Both the position numbers and the translations under genes were made by a program. A DNA stretch of 36,474 nt from CAZJJK01 sp964546285 (lineage in GTDB: Bacteria > Spirochaetota > Spirochaetia > Treponematales > Breznakiellaceae). Positions 7,384 through 15,773 of the stretch are shown here, piece after piece (the stretch's first letter is position 1; each line of letters begins with the position of its first letter). The notes under the pieces were generated by a model that was given only the letters and a program-made list of their open reading frames with translations, had not been told where the DNA came from and did not search any database. The stretch covers positions 1 to 36,474 of the forward strand of contig CAZJJK010000020.1 in assembly GCA_964546285.1 (NCBI GenBank), read 5' to 3'.

Positions 7384-7895
7384 GCCCTGAGAGCCGCCGC
7401 TCCTATCGCCCATTAGTCCAATACCAAGTCTCCACGTGGATAAAGCGCCTTTCCCCCAGCTATACTTTTGCCTTTTTTGGGCTTTACCTGTTTTATTGAA
7501 AAGGCGCTGGGCCTTTTGCAATATTTTCTTTATAAAAACCGCTTCCCTCATATAGTAATCATTTCCATAAACCGCGAGAATTGTTTTTACCAAAGACGTT
7601 TTTTGAAATAGACTCGCTATACTAGGGCGGGCGGCTTGGGATATGGTATACTCGATAAGGGGCGCCATGCGTTTACGACATATTCCAGCGGCTATAGTGA
7701 TTGAGCTGACCTTGACCGCGTTAAGCGCCCTTCCTAGCGCTTCCCTGGCTTATACGCGCGAAACGCTCGCGTCCACTCTGGAAATAAATAGCCATGAATA
7801 TTTTACCCAATATGATCAAGCCCTCAATACAAAGCCGATCCATCAATAAAGCCAGCGGATGAAGAACAAAGACACACTAAGAACGATACGCGGCC
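7384..7895. other. Intergenic region, mostly featureless
   Basis: About 510 bases between the cysteine-rich gene and the pyrophosphatase (convergent). One weak ORF (7667-7849) is listed separately. On the minus strand GAGTCTATTTCAAA at about 7602-7615 resembles GAGACTATTTCAAA of repeat copy 1, but the similarity does not continue clearly. Confidence 0.4.
7667..7849 (+). CDS. Possible small exported peptide
   Basis: 60-codon ORF from the ATG at 7667, preceded by AAGGGG at suitable spacing. Residues 1-25 look like a signal sequence (MRLRHIPAAIVIELTLTAL... to ASLAYT); the short remainder (RETLASTLEINSHEYFTQYDQ) is polar. No family is recognised and it has no operon partner, so it may be spurious. 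Confidence 0.3.
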   Translation: MRLRHIPAAIVIELTLTALSALPSASLAYTRETLASTLEINSHEYFTQYDQALNTKPIHQ

Positions 7896-10055
7896 TTAGT
7901 TGAAAAGCGATAACAAGTTAAACTTCTGATATATGGAAACCGTAATCAGCGATATAACCGCCATAATTTTTATCAGAATATCCAGCGAAGGTCCGACGGT
8001 ATCTTTTAAGGGATCTCCGACCGTATCGCCAACAACGGCGGCTTGATGCGCTTCCGAGCCCTTACCGCCATACTTACCATGTTCGATATATTTTTTAGCG
8101 TTGTCCCAAGCTCCCCCGGCATTGGCCGTATAGAGGGCAAGCATAATAGCCGATAGGGTTGTCCCGATTAGCAACCCGCCCACAAAAAGCGGCCCGAAAA
8201 TAAAGCCTGAAGCCAGCGGCACAACGACGGATATGAGCGCGGGAAGTTTCATTTCACTAAGCGCGCCCTTGGAAGAGATTTCGATGCATTGGCGGTAATC
8301 CGGCAAGGCAGTTCCCGCTAAAATACCAGGAATAGCGCTAAATTGGCGCCTCACCTCCTGCACCATTTTTCGAGCCGCTTTAGCCACCGCTTCTATCAGT
8401 ATGCCGGAAAAAAGATAGGGCAAGGCGGCTCCGACCACGGCGCCGGCGAGGGTCAAGGTATCAACCATATTGAGTACGAGGGTAAAACCATCAACGTCCT
8501 TCGGATCGGCTTGCGAGTAGAGAAAGGACGCGAAAAGCGAGAGAGCCGCCAGCGCGGCGGAACCGATGGCAAAACCCTTACCAATGGCGGCGGTAGTATT
8601 GCCAACACTATCCAGAGTATCGGTGATACCTCGGACGCTTGGATCAAGTTTGGCCATTTCGCTGATGCCGCCGGCGTTATCGGCGATAGGTCCATAGGTA
8701 TCCACTGAAACGGTCGCGGCGACAAAGGACAACATACCGATGGCGGCCATGGCGACACCATAAAGTCCGGCGATAGCGTTTGAACCGATGATAGCTATAG
8801 CCAAAATAAGCACCGGTAAAAAAACAGACTTCATACCAGCGGCCAGACCTTGGGTGATCGTCAGTGCGACACCCTCACCGGAAGCCTCGGATATCCTCTG
8901 GGTCGGTTTATAATCATAACTAGTATAATATTCGGCAAGAGATCCAATAATTATACCGCTGACTATTCCTAAGATGGCGGCCAACCAGGGCGAAAACGCC
9001 CCCGCTTTGAAGCCGAGCATGGAAAGGTCTTCAACCGAAAAATAAAGGTAACTGAGAATGCCGGTAGCTATCAGGGTCAGCGCCGCGGAAGTCCAAACCG
9101 ATATATTCAATTCGCGATGAGGCCGATCGGATACCTTCTTTACGATTAAAAACGCTATGCCAAGAATACAGGCGATAAGGCCAATGGCCGCGAAAAAAAT
9201 AGGGAATTCGATCAGCTTGGTCACGAGACTTCCGGAGATTGGTGTCGTTGTGCCTGAGGTCGTATAGTAGACATAAGCTGAAAGAACGATGGCCGATATC
9301 AAAGCGCCGACAAAGCTTTCCAGTAGATCGGCGCCTAAACCGGCCACATCGCCGACATTATCACCAACATTATCGGCAATAGTCGCCGGGTTGCGCGGAT
9401 CATCCTCTGGGATATGAGCTTCCGTCTTACCAACTAAATCAGCGCCCATATCGGCGGCCTTGGTATATATGCCACCACCGACCCGGTCAAACATCGCGAT
9501 GATGGAACAGCCCAAAGCATAGCCGGACACGGTCATAGTAAAGGGAATAAAGTTGATACCCAGATGGTTGGTGACAACAATTATTTGATCTATATCGGTT
9601 TGGCCTAAGAGTCGGCCAAATACCGCGTACACGACAAGAAGCCCCAGAAGGGCGAAACCGCCGACACTTAAACCCATAACGCTGCCGCCGCGGAAGGCGA
9701 CTTTAAGAGTGGCGCCAAGGCTGCCGCTGATCCGAGCGGTGTTGGAAACGCGCACATTAGCGATCGTAGCAATTTTCATGCCAATAAAGCCAGCGGTGGC
9801 GCTCATTACGGCTCCGATCATAAAAGCCACACCGGTATACCAGGTAACGACAGCGGACAGGACTATAGCGATAATGATAGCGATACCAAAAATTACTTTA
9901 TACTCATGCGCGATAAAAGCATCGGCGCCTTCCTTGATCGCCCCGGCGATTTGGCGCATAGCCGGTGTTCCATCGTCTAATCGTTTTACGGCAAAGAAAT
10001 TAATGGCCGCGAAACTCAAGGCTCCGACAACAGCGATAAAAACGAGTCCGATCAT
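7896..10055 (-). CDS. hppA: Membrane-bound ion-translocating pyrophosphatase, K+-dependent type
   Basis: 719-residue integral membrane enzyme with about 16 helices that couples PPi hydrolysis to H+ and/or Na+ export. Catalytic loops are visible: DRVGGGIYTKAADMGADLVG, EDDPRNPATIADNVGDNVGD, ADNAGGISEMA, and GDTVGDPLKDTVGPSLDILI at the C-terminus. DSVGNTTAAIGKGFAIGSAAL has Ala where K+-independent enzymes have Lys (GNTTKA), so this is the K+-dependent class. H+ versus Na+ pumping cannot be decided by eye. Start: the ATG at 10055 follows GGAGGGAAGG; the ATG at 10082 would place that site inside the gene and is rejected. The gene is monocistronic on the minus strand and likely supports PPi-based energy conservation in an anaerobe. 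Confidence 0.96.
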   Translation of the reverse strand: MIGLVFIAVVGALSFAAINFFAVKRLDDGTPAMRQIAGAIKEGADAFIAHEYKVIFGIAIIIAIVLSAVVTWYTGVAFMIGAVMSATAGFIGMKIATIANVRVSNTARISGSLGATLKVAFRGGSVMGLSVGGFALLGLLVVYAVFGRLLGQTDIDQIIVVTNHLGINFIPFTMTVSGYALGCSIIAMFDRVGGGIYTKAADMGADLVGKTEAHIPEDDPRNPATIADNVGDNVGDVAGLGADLLESFVGALISAIVLSAYVYYTTSGTTTPISGSLVTKLIEFPIFFAAIGLIACILGIAFLIVKKVSDRPHRELNISVWTSAALTLIATGILSYLYFSVEDLSMLGFKAGAFSPWLAAILGIVSGIIIGSLAEYYTSYDYKPTQRISEASGEGVALTITQGLAAGMKSVFLPVLILAIAIIGSNAIAGLYGVAMAAIGMLSFVAATVSVDTYGPIADNAGGISEMAKLDPSVRGITDTLDSVGNTTAAIGKGFAIGSAALAALSLFASFLYSQADPKDVDGFTLVLNMVDTLTLAGAVVGAALPYLFSGILIEAVAKAARKMVQEVRRQFSAIPGILAGTALPDYRQCIEISSKGALSEMKLPALISVVVPLASGFIFGPLFVGGLLIGTTLSAIMLALYTANAGGAWDNAKKYIEHGKYGGKGSEAHQAAVVGDTVGDPLKDTVGPSLDILIKIMAVISLITVSIYQKFNLLSLFN

Positions 10056-10168
10056 AAGCGACCTTCCCTCCGATTTTCGCATGCTATCATTAATCGCGCG
10101 ATATTGCTAGCACCCACCGAAATAATGAAATAATATTCCATTTTTAATTCCAAAATCGCCAGTCTCCT

Positions 10169-10191
10169 TTCAAAAGTTGAGAACTTTTGAA
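10169..10191. promoter_or_regulatory. Inverted repeat overlapping a -35 element, possible operator
   Basis: TTCAAAAGT-TGAGA-ACTTTTGAA, a perfect 9-bp stem with a 5-base centre. The centre is part of the -35 of the promoter at 10177-10205. A near-identical stem (TTTCAAAAGT / ACTTTTGAAA, different centre) opens repeat copy 3 at 32336. Confidence 0.5.
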
Positions 10192-10205
10192 TTCGCCTCT
10201 ATAAT
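10177..10205 (+). promoter_or_regulatory. Sigma70-type promoter
   Basis: TTGAGA (10177-10182), a 17-base spacer, then a perfect TATAAT (10200-10205). It drives the gene starting at 10254. Confidence 0.75.
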
Positions 10206-10253
10206 CAATCATGATAACCCGTTTAATAATTGAAGCTATGTAGGAGGCAGAGC

Positions 10254-11027
10254 ATGAACAGCCCTATTCACTACTATATGACCATATTCCCCTTAGAAGC
10301 CTTAATCGCTTCACAATTAGATCCTTCGCAGTTTGGCATCTATATGGCCACTGGCTCTAAAAAGGGAACAGCGGAGCGTCTTATATTTATCGAACTGAAA
10401 GAAGAATTCGACGGCCCCTTTGATTGGGCTTACGCGCATAAGCACTGTGTCCATCACGCTAACGGGGATCCAAAACATTCCAAATATCTTTCCGTGTATC
10501 GCGTGCTGGAAAACGTTCCACTGAATTATTTGGGTTCGCTTTATTTAACGACGATAGACGGGCGCGTTCTTGAACTCGTCCGCGGCGATCCGCCCGCGGC
10601 GCCCAATAAAACCTACTACCTTTACCAAGAACTCTGCCCTATCCAACCGCTAGTCGTATCCAATCAAAAACCGGCGGCTTTCGGCGCCGGACTATGCGAT
10701 CAAACCAATAAGGTCTCAGTTCCTAAAATCGCTTTCGCTGATTGCAAGACGCCCGATCTTAACGATATGGAGAATACTGGCAATATAGGCACCACCTTTT
10801 CCAGGCGCCGCGCCCACCTTTTGGATTGCATCGCTTCGGTTTCAGGCACGGACGCTAAGCCGGCGAAAACCTTTGACCGTTCCCATATAGCCTCTTTTAC
10901 CTTTCAGCTCATAAATAGCGGTATTTATATCAGCGGCAATGAGGGTATAGCTTTCTGGGCTATGCTCACCGTGGATGAACTTAAGCGGAATCATTACGAT
11001 TGGGGCCAATCAGCCAATATACTTTAA
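10254..11027 (+). CDS. Hypothetical protein
   Basis: 257-residue soluble protein that I do not recognise. The start is the ATG at 10254 behind AGGAGG; an in-frame start at 10230 is too early for that site. It has no signal peptide or membrane helix. The N-terminal part (MNSPIHYYMTIFPLEALIASQL, then GIYMATGSKKGTAERLIFIEL) reads like an alpha/beta fold. The middle contains histidines in AYAHKHCVHHANGDPKHSKYL, which could bind metal but match no motif I know. It ends with VDELKRNHYDWGQSANIL. It has its own strong promoter with an overlapping palindrome. A GH105 hydrolase follows 104 bases downstream on the same strand, but no functional link is evident. Confidence 0.8.
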   Translation: MNSPIHYYMTIFPLEALIASQLDPSQFGIYMATGSKKGTAERLIFIELKEEFDGPFDWAYAHKHCVHHANGDPKHSKYLSVYRVLENVPLNYLGSLYLTTIDGRVLELVRGDPPAAPNKTYYLYQELCPIQPLVVSNQKPAAFGAGLCDQTNKVSVPKIAFADCKTPDLNDMENTGNIGTTFSRRRAHLLDCIASVSGTDAKPAKTFDRSHIASFTFQLINSGIYISGNEGIAFWAMLTVDELKRNHYDWGQSANIL

Positions 11028-11131
11028 GCGGTAAAACCACGCGGCAAACCCACTATTTCAGCCTTGGGGAAGCTCGCCAAGCGGAATAGTCGCCTTGCCT
11101 CAGGCCTCCGCGGCGTCGTAAACTCAGCGTT

Positions 11132-12166
11132 ATGATAGAAGAGACCGAAAGCCGTACACGCGGCGCGACAATACTAACGGAGGCCGAAGCCCCGGAACGA
11201 ATCGGTTTAATGCTGATTGATGAGCTGTTGAACCGCGACGGCTTCATGCTTTATGACACCAGCGCGGTTCGCGCCCTGCATTACGCCGAGGCTGGCGCCG
11301 CGTTTGGCGCGGTTCGATTAGCGCGGCGGCTTGGTGAACGCGATCGGTTAAACCGGCTGGCCGAACGTTACGACCAGAGCGGCTTACCGGTAAACACGGC
11401 CAACCATGTGGACGCGAACGCCTGCGGCATCCTGCCCTTGTCCTTATTCCTGGCCTTAGGCGATCAAGCTACACTAGCCGAGGGGCTGGCCCTGGCCGAT
11501 GGACAATGGGCGGAAACACGGCCTGATGGTCTTTCTAGCCAAACCCGCTTCTGGATTGACGATGTTTGGATGATCGGGTGTCTTCAAACCCAAGCGTACC
11601 GCGCGACAAAAGACATTAAGTACTTGGATAGAGCGGCTCTTACGATAGAGGCGTATTTAACGCGCTTGCGGCTTCCCGACAGCTTATTCTTCCATGGCGA
11701 GGAAGCGCCCTTCCGGTGGGGACGGGGAAATGGTTGGGTCGCCGCGGGTCTCGCCGAACTTTTATCGGAACTGCCGGCGTCTCATCCAAAAGCTCCCCGC
11801 CTTCGCTCGAATTTTTTGGAAATGGCCAAGGCTCTAATAAACTATCAAACGAAAGACGGTTTATGGCGGCAGCTACTTGACTATGAAAACGCGTGGATAG
11901 AAGCGTCCGCCTCCGCCCTATTCGGCTACGCGCTGGCCCTAGGCGTCAAAACCGGAGCGCTTCCAAAGGCCCCGTTCAGCGCCGCTTATATGAAGGCGTG
12001 GAAAGCGCTTATTACGTTAATTGACGGGGAAGGCAGACTTGGGGAAGTCTGCGCGGGTACCTGGCAAAGCGCTGACGCCGCTTTTTATCTGAACCGGCCT
12101 CGGGTAAGGGGGGATTTTCACGGCCAAGCGCCCCTATTATGGTTCGCCTGGAGCCTGCTCCCGTAA
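11132..12166 (+). CDS. GH105-type unsaturated rhamnogalacturonyl/uronyl hydrolase
   Basis: 344-residue (alpha/alpha)6-barrel enzyme of the GH105 (YteR/RhiN) family, which removes the 4,5-unsaturated uronic acid left by polysaccharide lyases. Visible: DDVWM with Asp143 at the catalytic position known from YteR, FHGEEAPFRWGRGNGWVAAGLAELL at 187-211 (aromatic substrate site), GLWRQLLDYENAWIEASASALFGYAL and the C-terminal LGEVCAGT. No signal peptide, so it acts in the cytoplasm on imported disaccharides. Start ATG at 11132 has only a weak ribosome binding site. With the GH88 gene at 23767 it indicates use of lyase products of pectin- or glycosaminoglycan-like polymers. No lyase or sugar transporter lies next to it. 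Confidence 0.9.
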   Translation: MIEETESRTRGATILTEAEAPERIGLMLIDELLNRDGFMLYDTSAVRALHYAEAGAAFGAVRLARRLGERDRLNRLAERYDQSGLPVNTANHVDANACGILPLSLFLALGDQATLAEGLALADGQWAETRPDGLSSQTRFWIDDVWMIGCLQTQAYRATKDIKYLDRAALTIEAYLTRLRLPDSLFFHGEEAPFRWGRGNGWVAAGLAELLSELPASHPKAPRLRSNFLEMAKALINYQTKDGLWRQLLDYENAWIEASASALFGYALALGVKTGALPKAPFSAAYMKAWKALITLIDGEGRLGEVCAGTWQSADAAFYLNRPRVRGDFHGQAPLLWFAWSLLP

Positions 12167-12171
12167 AACAG

Positions 12172-12208
12172 GGCGGCTTAAGCGTTTTTAGCGACAGCGC
12201 CTTTTTTT
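12172..12208 (+). terminator. Possible intrinsic terminator after the GH105 gene
   Basis: GGCGGCT ... AGC..GCGCC followed by seven T residues (12202-12208), just after the stop codon at 12166. The stem is imperfect. Confidence 0.4.
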
Positions 12209-12329
12209 GCCAGCCAAGGGGCCGCATTAGCATCTTAGTCTCGGCTAATCTCAATCGCGTAATGCGCCTTGAAACGATAAGCGGCTTCAGTGAGAGACTC
12301 AATCCCGCTGACCGCTGTTTAGCCGCTCC

Positions 12330-13271
12330 TTAATATAAGATCGATGTTATAAGCGCCGCTTCCGACCGCGCCCTGGTTTCGCTTACGCTTTGGATTCTGG
12401 CCGCCAAGACGCTCTCCAGAAAGCGGGCGCGCTCCTCATCGATTTTATTAGCCTCAAGCCGCCGCTCAAGGTAAGTCCAGAGGCTCGTGCCCAAGCCAAA
12501 GACAGTGCCCCAAAGATAGGCGGCTTCATGAATAGCGGCATCGGTGCGAAAACGTCTTTGAGGATCTTCCAAATGGGGGTTTCCCAGGTAAAAGTTGAGC
12601 CCGGAAAACATGGACAGGGCAAAGGTGGCTCCGAGCGCTATTCCAAGCTTGGGCAAAGAAGCTCGCCAATCGTCCTTTAAACTGCCAAGCTTGGAGCGAG
12701 CTGATAAGCTTAAGGGTATTCCGAGGGGTAAACCGACCCACCAACTGGCGATGCTTCCCCACGTAAGGGCGTACAAATAAGGACTCTGGGCTTCAAAAAG
12801 GAAATCATTAAGGCCTGGGGCCATTTGAGCCAAATTAGCGTAATGAAAATCCGTGGAAAAATATTCAATGCAGATATTGGCGGTTACGCAATCCATCGCG
12901 ATGCCATAAGCGACCGCACCCACCGTTGTCATGGCGATGATTTTTAAACTTTCCAACATATCCTCGCCGAACGCGTCCAGGCCCGCGCTGTAAGAGCGTT
13001 CAGCGATATACTCTATATAATGGGGGCAATTTGCCTGTAGCTCATCGTACAGTCCTTGATCCGTCAAGCGTATAGCCTTCAGCGCGTTCAGGAATAGGCC
13101 GCCGCTAAACGGAGTGCCATTGTCAAAACCCAGCCTCGGCGCTTCGCTTTTTTCAGGGACGAAACGAAAGGCCGCGGGAGGGAGGCTGGAAGGATCTTCA
13201 GCCGTCGCCGGGGAAGCGCGGAAAAGCGAAAGGAACAAGACGCCGACAAGGAAGGGTATACGAATTTTCAA
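12330..13271 (-). CDS. Hypothetical exported/membrane protein
   Basis: 313 residues, family not recognised. Residues 1-24 form a signal peptide (MKIRIPFLVGVLFLSLF, then SPATAED). Further hydrophobic stretches lie at about 110-128 (IIAMTTVGAVAYGIAMD), 168-190 (LYALTWGSIASWWVGLPLGIP) and 208-226 (KLGIALGATFALSMFSGLNFYLG), plus YLWGTVFGLGTSLW near 255. It is thus probably an integral membrane protein with a charged helical tail (YLERRLEANKIDEERARFLESVL). The start is TTG at 13271 with AGAGG upstream; no better start exists. Convergent with the GH105 gene. No operon partner. Confidence 0.8.
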   Translation of the reverse strand: MKIRIPFLVGVLFLSLFRASPATAEDPSSLPPAAFRFVPEKSEAPRLGFDNGTPFSGGLFLNALKAIRLTDQGLYDELQANCPHYIEYIAERSYSAGLDAFGEDMLESLKIIAMTTVGAVAYGIAMDCVTANICIEYFSTDFHYANLAQMAPGLNDFLFEAQSPYLYALTWGSIASWWVGLPLGIPLSLSARSKLGSLKDDWRASLPKLGIALGATFALSMFSGLNFYLGNPHLEDPQRRFRTDAAIHEAAYLWGTVFGLGTSLWTYLERRLEANKIDEERARFLESVLAARIQSVSETRARSEAALITSILY

Positions 13272-13353
13272 GCTTACCTCTGATTTCTACGAAAAACTCC
13301 TATGTTGAAAAGGGCTTCTCGCGATTCTAATGTAAAAATACTATCAAAACAAA

Positions 13354-13388
13354 GCGTATCGCGAAAGTGAGCGACTTTCGCGATGCGC
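13354..13388 (+). repeat. Isolated 3' hairpin of the dispersed repeat
   Basis: 15-bp stem (one G-T pair) built as GCGTATCGCGAAAGT / ACTTTCGCGATGCGC with loop GAGCG. It shares the core GCGAAAGT-[5 bases ending CG]-ACTTT with the hairpin at 32443-32481, but its outer stem is different and still self-complementary. It lies in the 289-base gap between divergent genes (13272-13560), which otherwise holds only the livK promoter. Confidence 0.65.
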
Positions 13389-13502
13389 CTTTTATGCGCC
13401 GCTAAGGCAAACCAGAGCTTACCCTTAAGCCCCTGCGGATCAATAAAGCGCCCAGGCTAAATTCTTTGTCTTTATTTAAGCGACTTTAGCCAAACTGCAC
13501 TC

Positions 13503-13531
13503 TTGCGCGTCTAAATGATCCTATGTATAGT
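13503..13531 (+). promoter_or_regulatory. Probable promoter of the liv operon
   Basis: TATAGT (13526-13531) is a good -10; TTGCGC (13503-13508) is a poor -35 at 17-base spacing. The ribosome binding site GGAGGG follows before the ATG at 13561. Confidence 0.4.
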
Positions 13532-13560
13532 AACGCTTAAGAACCTCAAGGAGGGCGATC

Positions 13561-14712
13561 ATGCGAAAGAAATTTGGAATTAAGCGTTTGATGATGGCGA
13601 CAGCGTTCGCCGGCTTATCGGCGACTGTTTGGGCGGCCGAGCCCATCAAAATTGGCGCCATATTCGCGATCACCGGACCGGCGTCTAACCTGGGCGCTCC
13701 GGAAGACAAAACGGTGAGAATGATGGTTGACGAACTCAATCAGGCCGGCGGCGTCTTAGGCCGAAAGATTCAGTTGGTGGTTAAGGACTCCGGCGCTTCC
13801 AGCGAAAAGGCTATTTCCTTCGCCAAGCAGCTGATCGATGAGGAAGAAGTGGTTGCCATCATCGGTCCGACAACCTCTGGTGAATCTATGGCCATTAAGG
13901 ATATCTGCAATAAAGCCAAAGTGCCGCTTATCTCCTGTGCCGCGGCCGAGACTATAGTTAACCCCCAATACAAATATGTGTTTAAGACGCCGCAGAAGGA
14001 CAACTACGTCGTTGAGTGGATATACCAATTTATGAATAAAAAGGGTATTTCCAGAATTGGCGTGGTCGCGTCCAATACGGGTTTTGGCAACGGCGGAAAA
14101 GCCCAGCTGGAAAAGTATGCCGCCCAATATGGGATTACCATCGCTATCGCCGAGTCTTACGATCAGAACGCCACCGACTTATCCGCCATGCTGACTAAAG
14201 TAAAATCCGCCAATGTGCAAGCCGTGGTCAACTGGTCTATAGAGCCGGCTCAGTCCATTGTCGCTAAAAACATGAGACAGCTTAATATGACAGCGACGCT
14301 TTTCCAGAGCCATGGTTTCGGTAATATAAAATACGTGGAAGCCGCGGGCGAAGCGGCTGAGGGCATCATTTTCCCCTGCGGCAGACTTCTTATCGCCGAT
14401 GAATTGCCGGCCGATCATCCCCAGAAAGCTCTTTTGGTTAAATACGCCGCTGATTACAAAGCTTTATATAATGAAGAAGCCAGCACTTTCGGCGGGCACG
14501 CTTATGACGCTTTGACCGTCCTGATAAGCGCCATAAAAAAAGCGGGCAGCGTTAACGCTGACAAGCTAATAGCCGCTCTTGAAAGCCAGAAGAACGTCCC
14601 GGGAACAGCCGGTTTATTCAATATGTCTCCAAGCGATCATAATGGTTTGGATATGGATTCTATTGTCTTATTAACGGTTAAGAACGGTAAATTCACGCTT
14701 TATAAAGATTGA
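13561..14712 (+). CDS. livK: Branched-chain amino acid-type ABC transporter, substrate-binding protein
   Basis: 383-residue periplasmic binding protein, type I fold (Leu/Ile/Val-binding and aryl-carboxylate-binding family). The signal peptide is residues 1-25, likely cleaved after TVWA before AEPIKIGAIF. The family signature GAIFAITGPASNLGAPEDK, AGGVLGRKIQLVVKDSGA and VVAIIGPTTSGESMAI are clear. Strong GGAGGG before the ATG. First gene of an operon with two permeases, two ATPases and an acyl-CoA ligase-like gene. A strong intrinsic terminator follows it, which would make this gene more abundant than the membrane components. Because the operon ends in a PaaK-like ligase, the ligand may be an aromatic or other carboxylic acid rather than a branched-chain amino acid. 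Confidence 0.93.
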   Translation: MRKKFGIKRLMMATAFAGLSATVWAAEPIKIGAIFAITGPASNLGAPEDKTVRMMVDELNQAGGVLGRKIQLVVKDSGASSEKAISFAKQLIDEEEVVAIIGPTTSGESMAIKDICNKAKVPLISCAAAETIVNPQYKYVFKTPQKDNYVVEWIYQFMNKKGISRIGVVASNTGFGNGGKAQLEKYAAQYGITIAIAESYDQNATDLSAMLTKVKSANVQAVVNWSIEPAQSIVAKNMRQLNMTATLFQSHGFGNIKYVEAAGEAAEGIIFPCGRLLIADELPADHPQKALLVKYAADYKALYNEEASTFGGHAYDALTVLISAIKKAGSVNADKLIAALESQKNVPGTAGLFNMSPSDHNGLDMDSIVLLTVKNGKFTLYKD

Positions 14713-14720
14713 CGTTTACT

Positions 14721-14775
14721 CCAGCGCTCAAGGCCAGCTCTTTTTGGGCAAGGCCGCGGGCGCTGGCGGTTTTTT
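14721..14775 (+). terminator. Intrinsic terminator between livK and livH
   Basis: CCAGCGC (14721-14727) pairs with GCGCTGG (14760-14766), with an inner GGCC/GGCC pair, followed by CGG and six T residues (14770-14775). Partial readthrough would set the binding protein above the permease level. Confidence 0.8.
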
Positions 14776-14853
14776 CATAATTTTTACCCGGCGCGGCGCG
14801 ATCCGTAGTAGTATTGCGGCAACGGTTTTGGAAGGACGGGTAATGGGCGAGTG

Positions 14854-15771
14854 ATGAACGTCGAATTATTAATCCAATACATTTTTTCAGGCTTAACCTA
14901 CGGCAGTATATACGCCGCGGTGGCTATCGGCTTTAATATTATTTATAACGCTACGGGTATTATCAATTTCGCGCAGGGCGAATTCGCCATGCTGGGCGGG
15001 ATGATAGCTTATAGCTTATCACAGCTTATGCCTCTGGCCTTAGCGGTGCTTTTCGCGGTGGCGCTGACAGCCGGAGCGGGGGCTTTAATGGAAGCGGTCT
15101 TAATCCGCGGCCTGTATAAACTATCCTCCCTTAGAGGCTCTCGTAAACCGACCGTTCTCCAAATGATAATCATTACTATCGGTTTATCCATACTGCTGCG
15201 CGAGATAGCCCTGCATCTCTGGGGCGAGTCGGTACGGACCATCCCCTTCTTCACGGGAAACGAAGTCTCCTCTATTAGCTTCCTTGGCGCTCATTTTTCG
15301 CCGCAAATTCTCTGGGCTATCGGCGTTACCATACTAATTGTCAGTGCTTTGACGCTCTTTTTTAAATTCACCATTGTGGGGCAGTCCATGCGGGCTTGTG
15401 CCGCCGATCGGGAGGGAACTAGTCTCTGCGGTATCAATCCGCACCGCTTGGTAAATCTGTCCTTCGCCTTAAGCGCCGGAATCGGGGCTTTGGCCGGTTG
15501 CGTGGTGGCACCACTTACGCAAACGTATTACGCGATCGGCACCGAATTATCTATCAAAGGCTTTACCGTCGCCGCCTTTGGCGGACTTGGCAACAGTTTA
15601 GCCGCGGTGGCCGCCGGCTTTATTCTTGGCGTGTTGGAATCATTCGCTATATTGGTGGTGCCTGAAGCGTATAAGAATATTCTGACCATCGGCATTTTGC
15701 TCCTCGTTCTATTCCGTAAGCCCACAGGCTTGTTCGGTGGACGCGGCGATCAGTCGCTGAAGGAATTCTAG
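14854..15771 (+). CDS. livH: Branched-chain-type ABC transporter permease LivH
   Basis: 305-residue inner-membrane permease with about 8 helices. The LivH family signature is clear: YGSIYAAVAIGFNIIYNATGIINFAQGEFAMLGGM at the N-terminus and the EAA-like GINPHRLVNLSFALSAGIGALAG. It closes with KGFTVAAFGGLGNSLAAVAAGFILGVLESF. Start: ATG at 14854 (a GTG at 14851 is also open). The best-placed ribosome site, GAAGGA at 14831-14836, is 17 bases away but fits a three-codon ORF (14843-14854) whose TGA overlaps this ATG, so translation may be coupled. LivM follows after 2 bases. Confidence 0.93.
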   Translation: MNVELLIQYIFSGLTYGSIYAAVAIGFNIIYNATGIINFAQGEFAMLGGMIAYSLSQLMPLALAVLFAVALTAGAGALMEAVLIRGLYKLSSLRGSRKPTVLQMIIITIGLSILLREIALHLWGESVRTIPFFTGNEVSSISFLGAHFSPQILWAIGVTILIVSALTLFFKFTIVGQSMRACAADREGTSLCGINPHRLVNLSFALSAGIGALAGCVVAPLTQTYYAIGTELSIKGFTVAAFGGLGNSLAAVAAGFILGVLESFAILVVPEAYKNILTIGILLLVLFRKPTGLFGGRGDQSLKEF

Positions 15772-15773
15772 CG

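Noticed and set aside
7324..7668. 114-codon minus-strand ORF
   Set aside because: It overlaps the 3' end of the better supported gene at 6937-7383 and has no recognisable domain.
12012..12333. Small ORFs on both strands at the 3' end of the GH105 gene
   Set aside because: They are antisense or downstream by-products with no start site or family support.
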